Positions 33,788 through 42,990 are shown, counted from the stretch's first letter. The stretch: DNA of 64,000 bases from Paenibacillus donghaensis (GCF_002192415.1 NZ_CP021780.1:1736001-1800000); one strand, 5' to 3'. Numbers and translations: made by a program. The notes: generated by a model not told the origin, from the letters alone.

Positions 33788-35734
33788 ATGAATATTATGA
33801 CCGTGGAGCATCTGTCCAAAACCTATGGAGAAAAAGTACTGTTCCGTGATGCATCCTTCGGGATGGAGGATCAGGACAAGATTGGTGTGATCGGGGTTAA
33901 CGGGACAGGGAAATCGACCTTGCTGCGCATTATCGCCGGACTGGAAACTGCGGATGAAGGAAATGTGGCAATCGGCAACAGTGTCAGAGTACAGACCTTG
34001 GCTCAGAATCCGCCTTATGATCCTGACAATACCGTACTGCAGCAGGTGTTTGCCGGAGATGAGCCGGAGCTTGCGCTGATGCGTGAATATATGGAGACGA
34101 TTGCTCTTCTGGAGATGGAGCCGGGCAACGCCGGACTGGAAGATAAGCTGGTGCGGATTGGGAATGACATCGGAACTGCGGACATCTGGCATCTTGAGAG
34201 TGAAGCCAAAAGCGTGCTGACCAAGCTCGGCATCACCAGTTTCGATGACCGGATGGAGGCTCTCTCTGGCGGCCAACGCAAGCGTGTGGCCCTGGCGGCT
34301 GCGCTGATTACCCCTTCCGAGCTGTTGATTCTGGATGAGCCGACGAACCATATTGATACCGACTCTGTTGCGTGGCTGGAGCAGTACCTGAAGAGACGGC
34401 GCGGCGCATTGCTGATGGTTACGCATGACCGCTATTTCCTGGACCGCGTAGCCGGAGTGATGCTGGAGCTGGACGGAGGCCGTCTGTTCCGTTATGAAGC
34501 GAACTATTCCCGGTTCCTGGAGCTGAAGGCCGACCGCGAAGAGCGCGAAGCCTCTGCTGAGCAGAAGCGCAAGAATCTGCTGCGGACCGAGCTGGCCTGG
34601 ATTCGGCGTGGAGCCAAAGCCCGATCCACCAAGCAGAAAGCGAGAATCGACCGCTACGAGAAGCTTAAGGAGTCTGGCGGCACCAGTACCAACGGATCGC
34701 TGGATATCTCTGTGGGTTCTACACGCCTGGGACGCAAGATTATCGAGATTCATGATTTGGCCAAAAAGCTGAACGGGCGCCAGTTGATAGAGGGTTTGAG
34801 CTATATCGCCGTACCGCAGGACCGTGTAGGTATTATCGGCAAGAACGGCAGCGGCAAATCGACCCTGCTGAACATGATTGCCGGACGCATCCAGCCGGAC
34901 AGCGGCGAAGTTCAACTGGGTACCACAGTAAAGCTGGGTTACTTCACGCAGGAGCATCAGGATATGGATGAGAGCCTGCGTGCGATTGAATACGTGAAGG
35001 AAGAAGCCGAGGTAATCAAGACAGCAGACGGCAGTCTGATTACCGCAGGGCAGATGATGGAACGGTTCCTGTTCACGCCTGCCGTTCAGTGGACGCCGAT
35101 TGCCAAGCTGTCCGGAGGAGAGAAACGGCGTCTGTATCTGCTGCGTGTGCTGATGGGAGCGCCCAATGTGCTGCTGCTGGATGAGCCTACCAATGACTTG
35201 GATATCGGGACGCTGGCAGTCCTGGAAGATTATTTGGATGATTTCCCGGGTGTAGTGTTCACGGTTTCCCATGACCGCTATTTCCTGGACCGCACGATGG
35301 ATAAGCTGATTGCCTTCGAGGACGGCCAGATCCGGATTCATGTCGGTGATTATACCGAATATGAGGAATGGATGGCGGCTAATGTGCCTGATCGCGGAGC
35401 GGCTGCCAGCAAACCCAAAGAAGCCGCTGTGGAGCCTGTAGCGGCAGCAGAAGTCCAAGCTCCGGCTACGGCGTCACAGGTAGGCTCTGGCAATGAGAAG
35501 CTCAAATTCAGCTTCAAGGAGCAGCGGGAGTTTGAAGGCATCGACCAGGCGATTGAAGAGGCTGAGGCCCTGCTGGTACAGATCAACACAGAGATGGAGG
35601 CAGCCTTCGCCGATTCCGCGAAGCTTCAGGAGCTGACCGGCCAGCAGGCCCAGGCGGAAGCTGAACTGGAGCGTCTAATGGAGCGCTGGACCTATCTTAA
35701 CGAGCTGGCGGAAAGAATCGCCGCCAAGACCTGA
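33788..35734 (+). CDS. ABC-F family ATPase (Uup-like)
   Basis: 648 residues with two ATPase cassettes and no membrane segment. Cassette 1 has GVNGTGKST, LSGGQRKRV and LLILDEPTNHID; cassette 2 has GKNGSGKST, LSGGEKRRL and VLLLDEPTNDLD. The linker between them is long and charged (about 240-310), and a C-terminal coiled coil (about 575-648) resembles Uup. ABC-F proteins act on the ribosome or on DNA/ribosome stress; some give antibiotic resistance. No evidence for a resistance role here. Confidence 0.9.
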   Translation: MNIMTVEHLSKTYGEKVLFRDASFGMEDQDKIGVIGVNGTGKSTLLRIIAGLETADEGNVAIGNSVRVQTLAQNPPYDPDNTVLQQVFAGDEPELALMREYMETIALLEMEPGNAGLEDKLVRIGNDIGTADIWHLESEAKSVLTKLGITSFDDRMEALSGGQRKRVALAAALITPSELLILDEPTNHIDTDSVAWLEQYLKRRRGALLMVTHDRYFLDRVAGVMLELDGGRLFRYEANYSRFLELKADREEREASAEQKRKNLLRTELAWIRRGAKARSTKQKARIDRYEKLKESGGTSTNGSLDISVGSTRLGRKIIEIHDLAKKLNGRQLIEGLSYIAVPQDRVGIIGKNGSGKSTLLNMIAGRIQPDSGEVQLGTTVKLGYFTQEHQDMDESLRAIEYVKEEAEVIKTADGSLITAGQMMERFLFTPAVQWTPIAKLSGGEKRRLYLLRVLMGAPNVLLLDEPTNDLDIGTLAVLEDYLDDFPGVVFTVSHDRYFLDRTMDKLIAFEDGQIRIHVGDYTEYEEWMAANVPDRGAAASKPKEAAVEPVAAAEVQAPATASQVGSGNEKLKFSFKEQREFEGIDQAIEEAEALLVQINTEMEAAFADSAKLQELTGQQAQAEAELERLMERWTYLNELAERIAAKT

Positions 35735-35812
35735 TTGTGACAAGCAGTAACCCTGGCTGATTGAAGAGGCGGAAGTCTCCAAGCTGAGGGATAAGGCTTG
35801 AAATAAACTCAA

Positions 35813-35857
35813 AAAACAAGCTGACACCGGAGTTTCCGGCGGCAGCTTGTTTTTTTG
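35813..35857 (+). terminator. Rho-independent terminator
   Basis: AAACAAGCTG and CAGCTTGTTTTTTT flank an inner CCGGAGTTTCCGG hairpin, 80 bp after the ABC-F stop. Confidence 0.85.
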
Positions 35858-35880
35858 GCTTCTATGCATCTATTGAAAGC

Positions 35881-36792
35881 TTAGGACCAAATCACGATCG
35901 AGTCCAGTATATAGGAACCGCTATCTAGCTTGTTGAAGACAAATTTAATATCCAGCTGGGAGATAATAATCGATGGATCACTGTAGAGTGGTTTGCCTAG
36001 CGTGAAATAAATATTCGCAGAGGAACTCTCATTATTTTTGTAAGAATCCTTCTCGAATTTGATATCATTCAGGTTAGCCTTGGCTAAGTAGGCGGCATCC
36101 TCTGCGGAAACGGAACTGCTCTGGCCGCTGATTTCCTCAGCAATTTCTTCCGCAATCCGTTCTTTGCAGTATTGGGCATTACTGTCTTTGCCTGCGGTCA
36201 TATACTTATCAATCAGCGCATTTAGGGCAGCTGTAGAGCCTCCCGATGACAAGGCTTTGCTATAGGCATGTGTAAACTCCAGAGCGATGGGCTTCAATTG
36301 GCTGCCAGCCGCGTTCTCATCATATTTCGCAGGCAAGGTAGGAACTCTGCCTGCAGAAGCTGCTGGGGCCGTTGACGGAGTGGGTGCACTGGAAGCAGGC
36401 GGCGCAGTCGCCACAGGAGCGTTGGTGGCCACTGGCGTATTGTTTACCGGTGCAGTTGTGGCGGCATCGTTATAAGGGATTCCTGCATTGGCATCGCTGG
36501 TAGTTTTGATCTCCACGGTTTTGGTGTTGCCGTTCCAGAGAACCTCGGCGCTCAACGCTTCGCCTACGGCTTTGGCTGGGAGATAGGTAGAGCCGTTGTA
36601 GACGAGCGGAGACAGCTTCTTGCCGCTGGCGTCTTTAGGCGTCCAAGCTGTACCGTCTACTGTAAATTTAATCGTACTGTTGAGATAGGCTTTGACCAGG
36701 GATACACCGTCTGCGGCATAGACGCCTACAGCGCCGGTTAATAATCCGGTGGCCAGAAGGGATGAGATAAATGCTTTTTTGGTAATGTTCAC
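35881..36792 (-). CDS. Secreted stalk-domain protein (copper amine oxidase N-terminal-like)
   Basis: 303 residues. Signal peptide (KKAFISSLLATGLLTGAVGVYA). Residues about 28-95 are a stalk domain (KLSPLVYNGSTYLPAKAVGEALSAEVLWNG), widely used on Paenibacillus exported proteins. A linker of T, P, A and S repeats follows (about 105-150), then a C-terminal domain of about 140 residues ending LDIKFVFNKLDSGSYILDSIVIW, which I do not recognise. Confidence 0.85.
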   Translation of the reverse strand: MNITKKAFISSLLATGLLTGAVGVYAADGVSLVKAYLNSTIKFTVDGTAWTPKDASGKKLSPLVYNGSTYLPAKAVGEALSAEVLWNGNTKTVEIKTTSDANAGIPYNDAATTAPVNNTPVATNAPVATAPPASSAPTPSTAPAASAGRVPTLPAKYDENAAGSQLKPIALEFTHAYSKALSSGGSTAALNALIDKYMTAGKDSNAQYCKERIAEEIAEEISGQSSSVSAEDAAYLAKANLNDIKFEKDSYKNNESSSANIYFTLGKPLYSDPSIIISQLDIKFVFNKLDSGSYILDSIVIWS

Positions 36793-36941
36793 GTAATTGC
36801 CTCCTGCGAAGTGAATTATAATTCCAATGACCTATGTACATAAACTAATTAGTAATATTATTCCTCTGCCGTTAGTTTATAACACTATATATATATCGGT
36901 CTTTCAGTTGGAATTGTTTAGGTGAAACCATTACCTTTCGG

Positions 36942-37214
36942 CTAGTTAATTGATGGTTCCATAAAAGATACTGGCTCCGTTATATGCCAATCGTTCCATC
37001 CGAAATTTTGGAGTAGGTCTTTAAGAGCATAGGCAATTTGTTTTCTTTCCAGTAGATCATTAGGTCTATAGCTCACCTGTATTAGAAAAAGTGAATGAAT
37101 ACTGGGAGACCATGGTGTGGAAGGTTGATAGATACTATTTAGCCATGTACTCATATTTTCAATATCATTCGATTCTGTAAGCATTGGGATCAATTCAGGT
37201 GACCAAAAACACAA
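36942..37214 (-). CDS. Hypothetical protein or remnant, 90 aa
   Basis: An open frame with plausible protein character (SLFLIQVSYRPNDLLERKQ, then LLQNFGWNDWHIT) but only a TTG start, no ribosome binding site, and an in-frame TAA just upstream. It is more AT-rich than its neighbours. It may be the end of a decayed gene. No family recognised. Nothing else is seen in 36793-37340. Confidence 0.35.
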   Translation of the reverse strand: MCFWSPELIPMLTESNDIENMSTWLNSIYQPSTPWSPSIHSLFLIQVSYRPNDLLERKQIAYALKDLLQNFGWNDWHITEPVSFMEPSIN

Positions 37215-37339
37215 ATAGCGATTCTCCCGTTACTGGAGATCGCTGCGTTGTTGTTTTACGGCCTTCTTTAATCACAGGTTATCTCTTTCGTCGAAAAATC
37301 GTCACTGCTTAGGCCTCCATAAGATAAAAGCATCCCAGA

Positions 37340-37600
37340 CTGGGTTTCTTGATCGCCACCTTAGTCCAGCCACCGATTTAAGTGCGAAAACGCATCTAAT
37401 TCACCGGATTTTTCCGTTTTGGAGCAAATAAGTGCGAAAACGCATCTAATTTCGAGTTTTAAGCGCTACAGAGGCTACAGAGTAAAATTTCCTCAAAATA
37501 GTTGCAGATTCGCACTTATTTGTCTGATCATGGGCGTTACGGCTGAAATTAGTTGCAGTTTCGCATCTAATTTCTCCCAAGGTTCCAGAGTAGCAGTCAC
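37340..37600 (+). repeat. R1 element, copy D
   Basis: Units at about 37376-37402, 37425-37452, 37494-37522 and 37545-37573. Units 2 (AAATAAGTGCGAAAACGCAT) and 3 (ATAGTTGCAGATTCGCACTT) are inverted copies. It matches the reverse complement of 2940-3205 over its whole length. CTAAATCCTAGCGGGGACC, the usual R1 tail, comes later at 37684. Confidence 0.8.
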
Positions 37601-37724
37601 ATCCTCTACATCCTAAAGAAAGAATCGATTTACTCAGAAATAGTTGTATATACGCGCTCACTGACAGGAGTTCGGAGTAATGTACTAAATCCTAGCGGGG
37701 ACCTAAGTAGTAACCAAAAAACAA

Positions 37725-38552
37725 TTATCTCCCAGACACAGCAATCATCTGGACAACCGCCCGATCGTCCCCGGTCAGAACTGCTTCATCGGCATTCATC
37801 TGGGAGGAGCCGTCACCGTCCAGGAAGATGCCTTCCCGGCCTTCGCCGGGCACGGACTCTAGAATGGCTGAACGGAAGGCAGCCGCCGTGCAGCGGGTGG
37901 AGCTGACGATCAGCCACAGCTTATCCTCCCGGTCATACACCAGCCCCGAGCGCAGCCGCTGCTCATCCGCATAAGGCAGATGCTCTGCAGCTGCAGCGGG
38001 TTCCCACATAGCTTCCTGCTGCAGGTTCATGCTAATACCGCCCTGCGCCCAATAACGGTTGCGGTCCGTAACGTTGAGCTCACTGCCGGAGGAGACGACC
38101 TGAACCGACAGCTGACGGCTCGCCGCATCCCAGACCAGCGTGCCACGGGCATATTTGGCATTAAACCAGCCTGAGCCGTAGGCCAGGCGGTCGCCATTCA
38201 CGGGTACGTCATTCATAATGGCGACCGACAGCAGATCCTGGCCATAGAAGAATCCTCCGTTAATTCCGTAAGCGGCGATCTGGCGCAAGGGGAGCTGATC
38301 AGCCCTCAGCACCAGATCCTGCGGAATCACCGCCATCATATGCAGCCGGACTCCGTCCGAAGCTTCTGCTTCAAGATAGGTATACGAGTGAGGCAGTCCG
38401 TCAAAAACTTCCCTGTTCTGCGTCTCACTAAACAAATAAACAGCACTGCCTGCGGCTATGGCAACAATAAGCAGTAAGGCGATCCCCCAGCGCTTAGGGT
38501 GTCTCCATAACTCGCGGAGACTGTGGCTGAGCTGTCTAGTTCTCTCCGACAT
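37725..38552 (-). CDS. Phosphodiester glycosidase (NAGPA/DUF2233) domain protein, membrane anchored
   Basis: 275 residues from ATG 38552 (MSERTRQLSHSL); further in-frame starts up to 38636 lie inside the M42 peptidase gene. One membrane helix near residues 22-42, then an extracellular domain with AAYGINGGFFYG, GDRLAYGSGWFN, YWAQGGISMNL and GIFLDGDGSSQM, the pattern of the NAGPA family (GxNGxFF and DGGGS-like). It overlaps the preceding M42 gene by 17 bp, so it is cotranscribed. Confidence 0.82.
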   Translation of the reverse strand: MSERTRQLSHSLRELWRHPKRWGIALLLIVAIAAGSAVYLFSETQNREVFDGLPHSYTYLEAEASDGVRLHMMAVIPQDLVLRADQLPLRQIAAYGINGGFFYGQDLLSVAIMNDVPVNGDRLAYGSGWFNAKYARGTLVWDAASRQLSVQVVSSGSELNVTDRNRYWAQGGISMNLQQEAMWEPAAAAEHLPYADEQRLRSGLVYDREDKLWLIVSSTRCTAAAFRSAILESVPGEGREGIFLDGDGSSQMNADEAVLTGDDRAVVQMIAVSGR

Positions 38553-39579
38553 AAGCGGCCAGCAGCTTGGTTGTGTTAAGAATGGCCTGCTTATGGGTAC
38601 GCTCCATGGAGTGCGAGGCATGAACGCCTGGACCAATCAATGCGGCGCGGATATTATTCCCGCCTCTCAATGCAGCAGAAGCATCCGAGCCGTACATCGG
38701 ATAAATATCAACCGCAAAAGGGATCGCCAGCGCGTTGGCCAGTTCAATAAGCCGGCCGGTCATCTTGTAATCATAGGGCCCGGAGGAGTCCTTGGCACAG
38801 ATAGAGACGTCGGTCTCCTTGCAGCTGAGGTCATCGCCCATAGCGCCCATATCGACGGCGATCATCTCGTGAATCTCTCCCGGAATCCAGGCCGTGCCGT
38901 GTCCTACCTCCTCATAGTTGGAGATCAAGAGGGAGAGGTTGTGCAGTGGCTTCCAGCCTTCCCGCTTCATGCTCTCCAGCAGTCCGAGCAGTGCCGCTAC
39001 ACTGGCCTTGTCATCGAGATGGCGTGATTTGACGTAGCCGCTTGGCGTAATCACCGGCCGGGCTTCGAAGGAGATGAAGTCGCCGACAGAGATACCCAGC
39101 TTCAGCACATCATCCTTGCCTGACACCAGTTCGTCGATCCGGACCTCCATATTCTCTTCCTGGCGCTTGAAGTCACGGGCATCGGGGTACACATGCACCG
39201 ACGGGTGGCTGGTCAGAATGGTGCCTGTATAGGTTAATCCGCTGCGGGTATGAATCTTGCAATATTCATTCTCAATGCTGCTCATGGCGAAACCGCCTAC
39301 GGAGGTCAACCGCAGCGTGCCGTTAGGTTTGATGGAGCGGACCATGGCACCTAGCGTGTCTACGTGGGCGCTGAGTCCGATCGTACGCGAGGGCTCAAGG
39401 CCTTCCACGGTAAGAATAAGCCCGCCTTTCTCATTCCAGCTGAGCGGAACACCCAGCGCCGCTGCTTCTTCGGCCACCAGATTCATCACCTGGGCGGTAT
39501 AACCAGAGGGACTGGGTGTTTCCAGCAGCCTCTGCAGAATACTAAGAATATACTTTTCATTAGGTTGAATGTTTAACAA
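38536..39579 (-). CDS. M42-family metallo-aminopeptidase
   Basis: 347 residues from TTG 39579, preceded by AGGAGGCCCAACC. Co-catalytic metal motifs of the M42 (glutamyl aminopeptidase/cellulase M-like) family are visible: SAHVDTLGAMV, KSRHLDDKAS, ISNYEEVGHG (catalytic Glu pair), AVDMGAMG and GPGVHASHSMERTH. These enzymes are tetrahedral dodecameric aminopeptidases in the cytoplasm. Confidence 0.92.
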   Translation of the reverse strand: MLNIQPNEKYILSILQRLLETPSPSGYTAQVMNLVAEEAAALGVPLSWNEKGGLILTVEGLEPSRTIGLSAHVDTLGAMVRSIKPNGTLRLTSVGGFAMSSIENEYCKIHTRSGLTYTGTILTSHPSVHVYPDARDFKRQEENMEVRIDELVSGKDDVLKLGISVGDFISFEARPVITPSGYVKSRHLDDKASVAALLGLLESMKREGWKPLHNLSLLISNYEEVGHGTAWIPGEIHEMIAVDMGAMGDDLSCKETDVSICAKDSSGPYDYKMTGRLIELANALAIPFAVDIYPMYGSDASAALRGGNNIRAALIGPGVHASHSMERTHKQAILNTTKLLAAYVGEN

Positions 39580-39595
39580 GGTTGGGCCTCCTGTT

Positions 39596-39919
39596 CTAGA
39601 TCGGGCTGCCGTTCTCGACTGGCAGTTCTTCATCATGATTAAATTTTAGATTGTCGTGATTATTGTTGGCTTCTTTCAGTTTGGCAAGCTCCGCGTTCAG
39701 CACTTTAATCTGTTTCTGCAGCTTGTATTGACGGAAAATACCGAAAGAACCCACAATTACGCCGCCAATCAGCGCGCAGCTGACGATGACCAGAATCAGC
39801 GGAATGCTGACCACGTCGAATCCGAAGTTAACCTGAACGGGGTCTACGTTAATTACTGCGAATATGGCTATCAGCAATGCAAAGATTAGACCTGCAATCA
39901 GCGACCATTGTAATCTCAT
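39596..39919 (-). CDS. LapA/DUF1049 membrane protein
   Basis: 107 residues from ATG 39919 after CGAGGGGGAATTTCA; the longer open frame lacks support. Two membrane helices (about 5-25 and 38-62) surround FAVINVDPVQVNFGFD, the LapA signature, followed by a coiled coil (YKLQKQIKVLNAELAKLKEA). LapA proteins take part in envelope (LPS in Gram-negatives) assembly; the Gram-positive role is unknown. It lies just upstream of the M42 gene and probably shares its transcript. Confidence 0.85.
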   Translation of the reverse strand: MRLQWSLIAGLIFALLIAIFAVINVDPVQVNFGFDVVSIPLILVIVSCALIGGVIVGSFGIFRQYKLQKQIKVLNAELAKLKEANNNHDNLKFNHDEELPVENGSPI

Positions 39920-40001
39920 TGAAATTCCCCCTCGGATTATATGACAGTATAAATCCCTTACCCAAAAGGGCAAGGGACTATTCAATACTAGGCTTTATGG
40001 T

Positions 40002-41792
40002 TTACTTCGTCAACTGCTCCATTTGGGCAATTACACTCTCGAACACACTCATCGCTTCACGAATCGGTTCAGGAGAAGACATGTCTACTCCGGCTTTCGT
40101 GAGGATGTTGATAGAGTAATCACTGCCCCCGCTCTTCAGGAAGCCAAGGTAGCGATCGACGGCCGGCTGGCCTTCTTCTAGAATCTGTTTGGCGAAGCTG
40201 GTAGCTGCCGAGAAGCCGGTCGCATATTTGTAGACATAGAAGCTGTTGTAGAAATGCGGAATCCGTGCCCACTCCATCTCGATATCCTTATCCACAGCCA
40301 TGTCCTTGCCATAGTATTTTACATTCAGATCGTAGTAGATCGCCGAAAGATCCTTCGAAGTGAGCGATTCTCCATCTTCCGCCCGCTTGTGAATCAGCAT
40401 TTCGAATTCAGCAAACATCGTCTGCCGGAATACGGTGGTGCGGAACTGGTCGGCATAATAGGTGAGCAGATACATTTTTTCTTTGGGGTCAGTGGACTTG
40501 TTCAGCAGATAGTCCATCAGCAGTGCTTCATTGGTGGTAGAGGCGACCTCTGCCAGGAAAATCGTATATTGCGCATCCCGGTACTTCAAGGCGTTGTCCG
40601 AGTAGTAGGAGTGCAGCGCATGGCCCATCTCGTGTGCCAGTGTGAACATGCTATTGAGATTGTCATTATGGTTCAGCAGCACAAAAGGGTGGGTGCCGTA
40701 AGCACCCCAGCTGTAGGCGCCGGTGCGTTTGTTCTCATTCTCGTAAACGTCGATCCAGCCATTGTCATAGCCTTCCTGCAGCACTTTCAGGTAGTCCTCG
40801 CCGAGCGGCTTAAGACCTTCCTTCGTGATCTGCTTGGCTTCTTCAAAGGTAATATCAAGCTTGTATTCATCCACCAGCGGCGCGAACAGGTCATACATAT
40901 GCAGTTCGTCTACACCCATCAGCTTCTGGCGCAGCTTCATGTAACGGTGCATCAGCGGCAGGCTTTCGTGAATGGTGTCGATCAGGTTGGTATAGACCTC
41001 TTTGGAGATGTTATCGCCGAAGAGCGACATTTCCAGAACCGACGGGTATTTACGGACCTTCGAATAGAAAACATTCTTGTTCACATTGGCGCTCAGCGTA
41101 GCTGCGATTGTGTTCTTTTGCTTGCCATAAGTCTCATAGACCGCAGTAAAAGCATTCTTGCGGACCTCACGGTCCGGGCTTTCCAGGAACTTGATGTAAC
41201 TGCCATGTGTCAGCTCCACTTCCTTGCCGTTCTCATCCTTGATCTTGGGGAACTTGAGGTCAGCATTGTTCAGCATACCGAAGATATTCTGCGGAGCCTG
41301 TGACAGGTTCCCGACTTGGGCAAGCAGGGCTTCCTCTGCTTTGGAGAGGATATGGGCCTTCTGGCGTTTCATCTCAGTGAGTGTAAAAGTATAATCTGAC
41401 AAGTCAGGATCGGCGATGAATTGGTCAAGCGTCTCATCAGGCAAAGCCAGAATCTCCGGTGTCACGAAGGAAAGCGCCTCGCCGGCCTCCACGCCAAACT
41501 GCTTGGCTTTGGAGGAGAGTCCCTGATAGACAGAATCAGCGGTGTCTTCATCCTGGCGCATATGCGCGTATACATACAGGCGTTCTGTCAGCTGTCCAAG
41601 CTCGTCATCGAGGCTGAAGCAGGCTTTGAGAGCAGCCGGAGAGTCCAGCTTGCCTTGATAGCTCGCCGCTTTGGCGACCAGCGATTTAGCTTCTGCGTAA
41701 GCGTCGTCCCATTCCTTCTGGGACGCAAACATATCTTCGAGCTTCCAGCGGTTCTCGGCAGGCACATCGCTTCTCTTCAACAATTGTTCCAT
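40002..41792 (-). CDS. pepF: Oligoendopeptidase F (M3 family)
   Basis: 596 residues from ATG 41792, preceded by AAGGAGGATTTCC. Zinc motif HEMGHALHS near residue 384 with the downstream Glu in FLAEVAST; N-terminal SDVPAENRWKLEDMF is typical. It degrades short peptides in the cytosol. The frame stays open upstream to a TTG at 41918, which has its own GGAGG eight bases ahead; from there the product would gain a 42-residue leader resembling a signal peptide (KSLTLLLALSLLP then SLSASPQ). Confidence 0.94.
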   Translation of the reverse strand: MEQLLKRSDVPAENRWKLEDMFASQKEWDDAYAEAKSLVAKAASYQGKLDSPAALKACFSLDDELGQLTERLYVYAHMRQDEDTADSVYQGLSSKAKQFGVEAGEALSFVTPEILALPDETLDQFIADPDLSDYTFTLTEMKRQKAHILSKAEEALLAQVGNLSQAPQNIFGMLNNADLKFPKIKDENGKEVELTHGSYIKFLESPDREVRKNAFTAVYETYGKQKNTIAATLSANVNKNVFYSKVRKYPSVLEMSLFGDNISKEVYTNLIDTIHESLPLMHRYMKLRQKLMGVDELHMYDLFAPLVDEYKLDITFEEAKQITKEGLKPLGEDYLKVLQEGYDNGWIDVYENENKRTGAYSWGAYGTHPFVLLNHNDNLNSMFTLAHEMGHALHSYYSDNALKYRDAQYTIFLAEVASTTNEALLMDYLLNKSTDPKEKMYLLTYYADQFRTTVFRQTMFAEFEMLIHKRAEDGESLTSKDLSAIYYDLNVKYYGKDMAVDKDIEMEWARIPHFYNSFYVYKYATGFSAATSFAKQILEEGQPAVDRYLGFLKSGGSDYSINILTKAGVDMSSPEPIREAMSVFESVIAQMEQLTK

Positions 41793-42007
41793 GGAAATCC
41801 TCCTTGAGAAATGGGATGAAGTTGGTATATTATTCTGCGGCGATGCCGACAGCGAATAATCGCCTGGCAACAGGCTTAAGGCCAGCAGCAGTGTAAGAGA
41901 TTTGATAGCTAAAGGCAAGGCAGCCGCCTCCTATGTAAAGTCAGAGTCGGCTTAGTCTGCCCGTTTTCAAGGTTGATTATCAATATTCGAATGGACGTGC
42001 CGCCCTG

Positions 42008-42178
42008 TTAGGAGAGCAGGCTGTAAATAATAAATACAAAGGCAAGCATAATCATAATAACTGCGGTCAGAGCCATTCCCCGTCTTAGCTGCTGGGGAAC
42101 CCGTTCTCTGGCCATAATCAGAACTGCGCCCAGGCAAAGGACAAGAACCACATACAGCGTGAGGTTTCCGTTATCCAT
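42008..42178 (-). CDS. Small two-span membrane protein, 56 aa
   Basis: ATG at 42178 lies 7 bp after the stop of the upstream minus-strand gene. Two hydrophobic helices (LTLYVVLVLCLGAVLIM and ALTAVIMIMLAFVFIIYSLL) are separated by a basic loop RERVPQQLRRG, a positive-inside hairpin. No family recognised. Confidence 0.6.
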   Translation of the reverse strand: MDNGNLTLYVVLVLCLGAVLIMARERVPQQLRRGMALTAVIMIMLAFVFIIYSLLS

Positions 42179-42184
42179 ATCCGG

Positions 42185-42418
42185 CTATACCTGCTTGAAG
42201 GCAGCAATAATATTACGGTACTCATCTTCATTGTCTTTATAGGATTCTTTGTTGAAACGGTTATTTACCCACTGCATCATGGCTGGACGGCTGAGGAAGG
42301 TATGTGTTTCTTCTCCCCACTGGTCGGAAATTTCCCGGAGCACGATATAACGCCCCTGAACTTCTACTGTCATCATGTTCCATTTGTCTGTTTTGTATAT
42401 CTCATGTTTTTTGATCAT
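42185..42418 (-). CDS. Conserved small protein of unknown function, 77 aa
   Basis: From ATG 42418 (AGGGTGGTAATCAAA). Basic N-terminus (MIKKHEIYKTDKWN), then TVEVQGRYIVLREISDQWG and a helical C-terminus (SRPAMMQWVNNRFNKE). The longer frame to 42553 crosses the cspA promoter region and is unlikely. No recognised domain. Confidence 0.65.
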   Translation of the reverse strand: MIKKHEIYKTDKWNMMTVEVQGRYIVLREISDQWGEETHTFLSRPAMMQWVNNRFNKESYKDNEDEYRNIIAAFKQV

Positions 42419-42516
42419 TTTGATTACCACCCTGGCGATTTTTGGCTTTTGGCTCAATGATAACGCAGGCGGGAAGTGAAAAGCAAATTTTATCATATAA
42501 TGAAGCAAGAGATGGA

Positions 42517-42568
42517 TTGCCTGGACAAGCCATTTGGAGTATAATGTAAGCATACGCCATATATGGCG
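42517..42568 (+). promoter_or_regulatory. cspA promoter with palindrome at the start site
   Basis: TTGCCT (42517-42522), 17 bp, TATAAT (42540-42545). The perfect 14-bp palindrome CGCCATATATGGCG lies at 42555-42568, at or just after the expected transcription start. Confidence 0.6.
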
Positions 42569-42589
42569 CTATTTTAGGAGGTTGTTCAT

Positions 42590-42787
42590 TTGAAAGGTAC
42601 AGTGAAATGGTTTAATGCAGAGAAAGGCTACGGTTTTCTTCAGGTTGAAGGCGGCGAGGATGTATTTGTACACTTCTCAGCAATTCAAGGTGAAGGATTC
42701 AAGACTTTGGATGAAGGCCAGGCCGTAGAATTTGATGTGACTGAAGGTAACCGTGGACCCCAGGCAGCTAACGTAGTTAAATTATAA
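42590..42787 (+). CDS. Cold shock protein (CspA family)
   Basis: 65 residues with TTG start after TTAGGAGGTTGTTCA. RNA-binding motifs RNP1 (KGYGFLQV) and RNP2 (VFVHFSAI) are intact. Single-stranded nucleic acid chaperone. Followed by a terminator, so monocistronic. Confidence 0.96.
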   Translation: MKGTVKWFNAEKGYGFLQVEGGEDVFVHFSAIQGEGFKTLDEGQAVEFDVTEGNRGPQAANVVKL

Positions 42788-42860
42788 GCATCAGCTAGAC
42801 AGCTGATTTGTCCACTATATATATATTTTATCCGCACTTATTATAGGGATACACAAGCAC

Positions 42861-42891
42861 ACACAGTTCCTTCGGGGACTGTGTTTTTTAG
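42861..42891 (+). terminator. Rho-independent terminator of cspA
   Basis: ACACAGT/ACTGTGT stem, with CCTTCGGGG in the loop, then TTTTTT. Confidence 0.85.
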
Positions 42892-42928
42892 TTTTTCTGT
42901 AAATGCTGCGTGAAGCAGCAACGAAAGA

Positions 42929-42974
42929 AGAGGCCCGTTACTTGCCGCAACAGCGGGGAACGGACCTCTTTTTC
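42929..42974. terminator. Terminator hairpin facing the MFS gene
   Basis: AGAGGCCCGTT and AACGGACCTCT pair with one mismatch; A-rich and T-rich flanks allow termination in either direction. It lies 17 bp beyond the stop of the minus-strand MFS gene. Confidence 0.65.
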
Positions 42975-42990
42975 CAAAACACTCTTCATC

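Noticed and set aside
33692..35458. 588-codon minus-strand frame
   Set aside because: Antisense shadow of the ABC-F gene, which has complete paired ATPase motifs.
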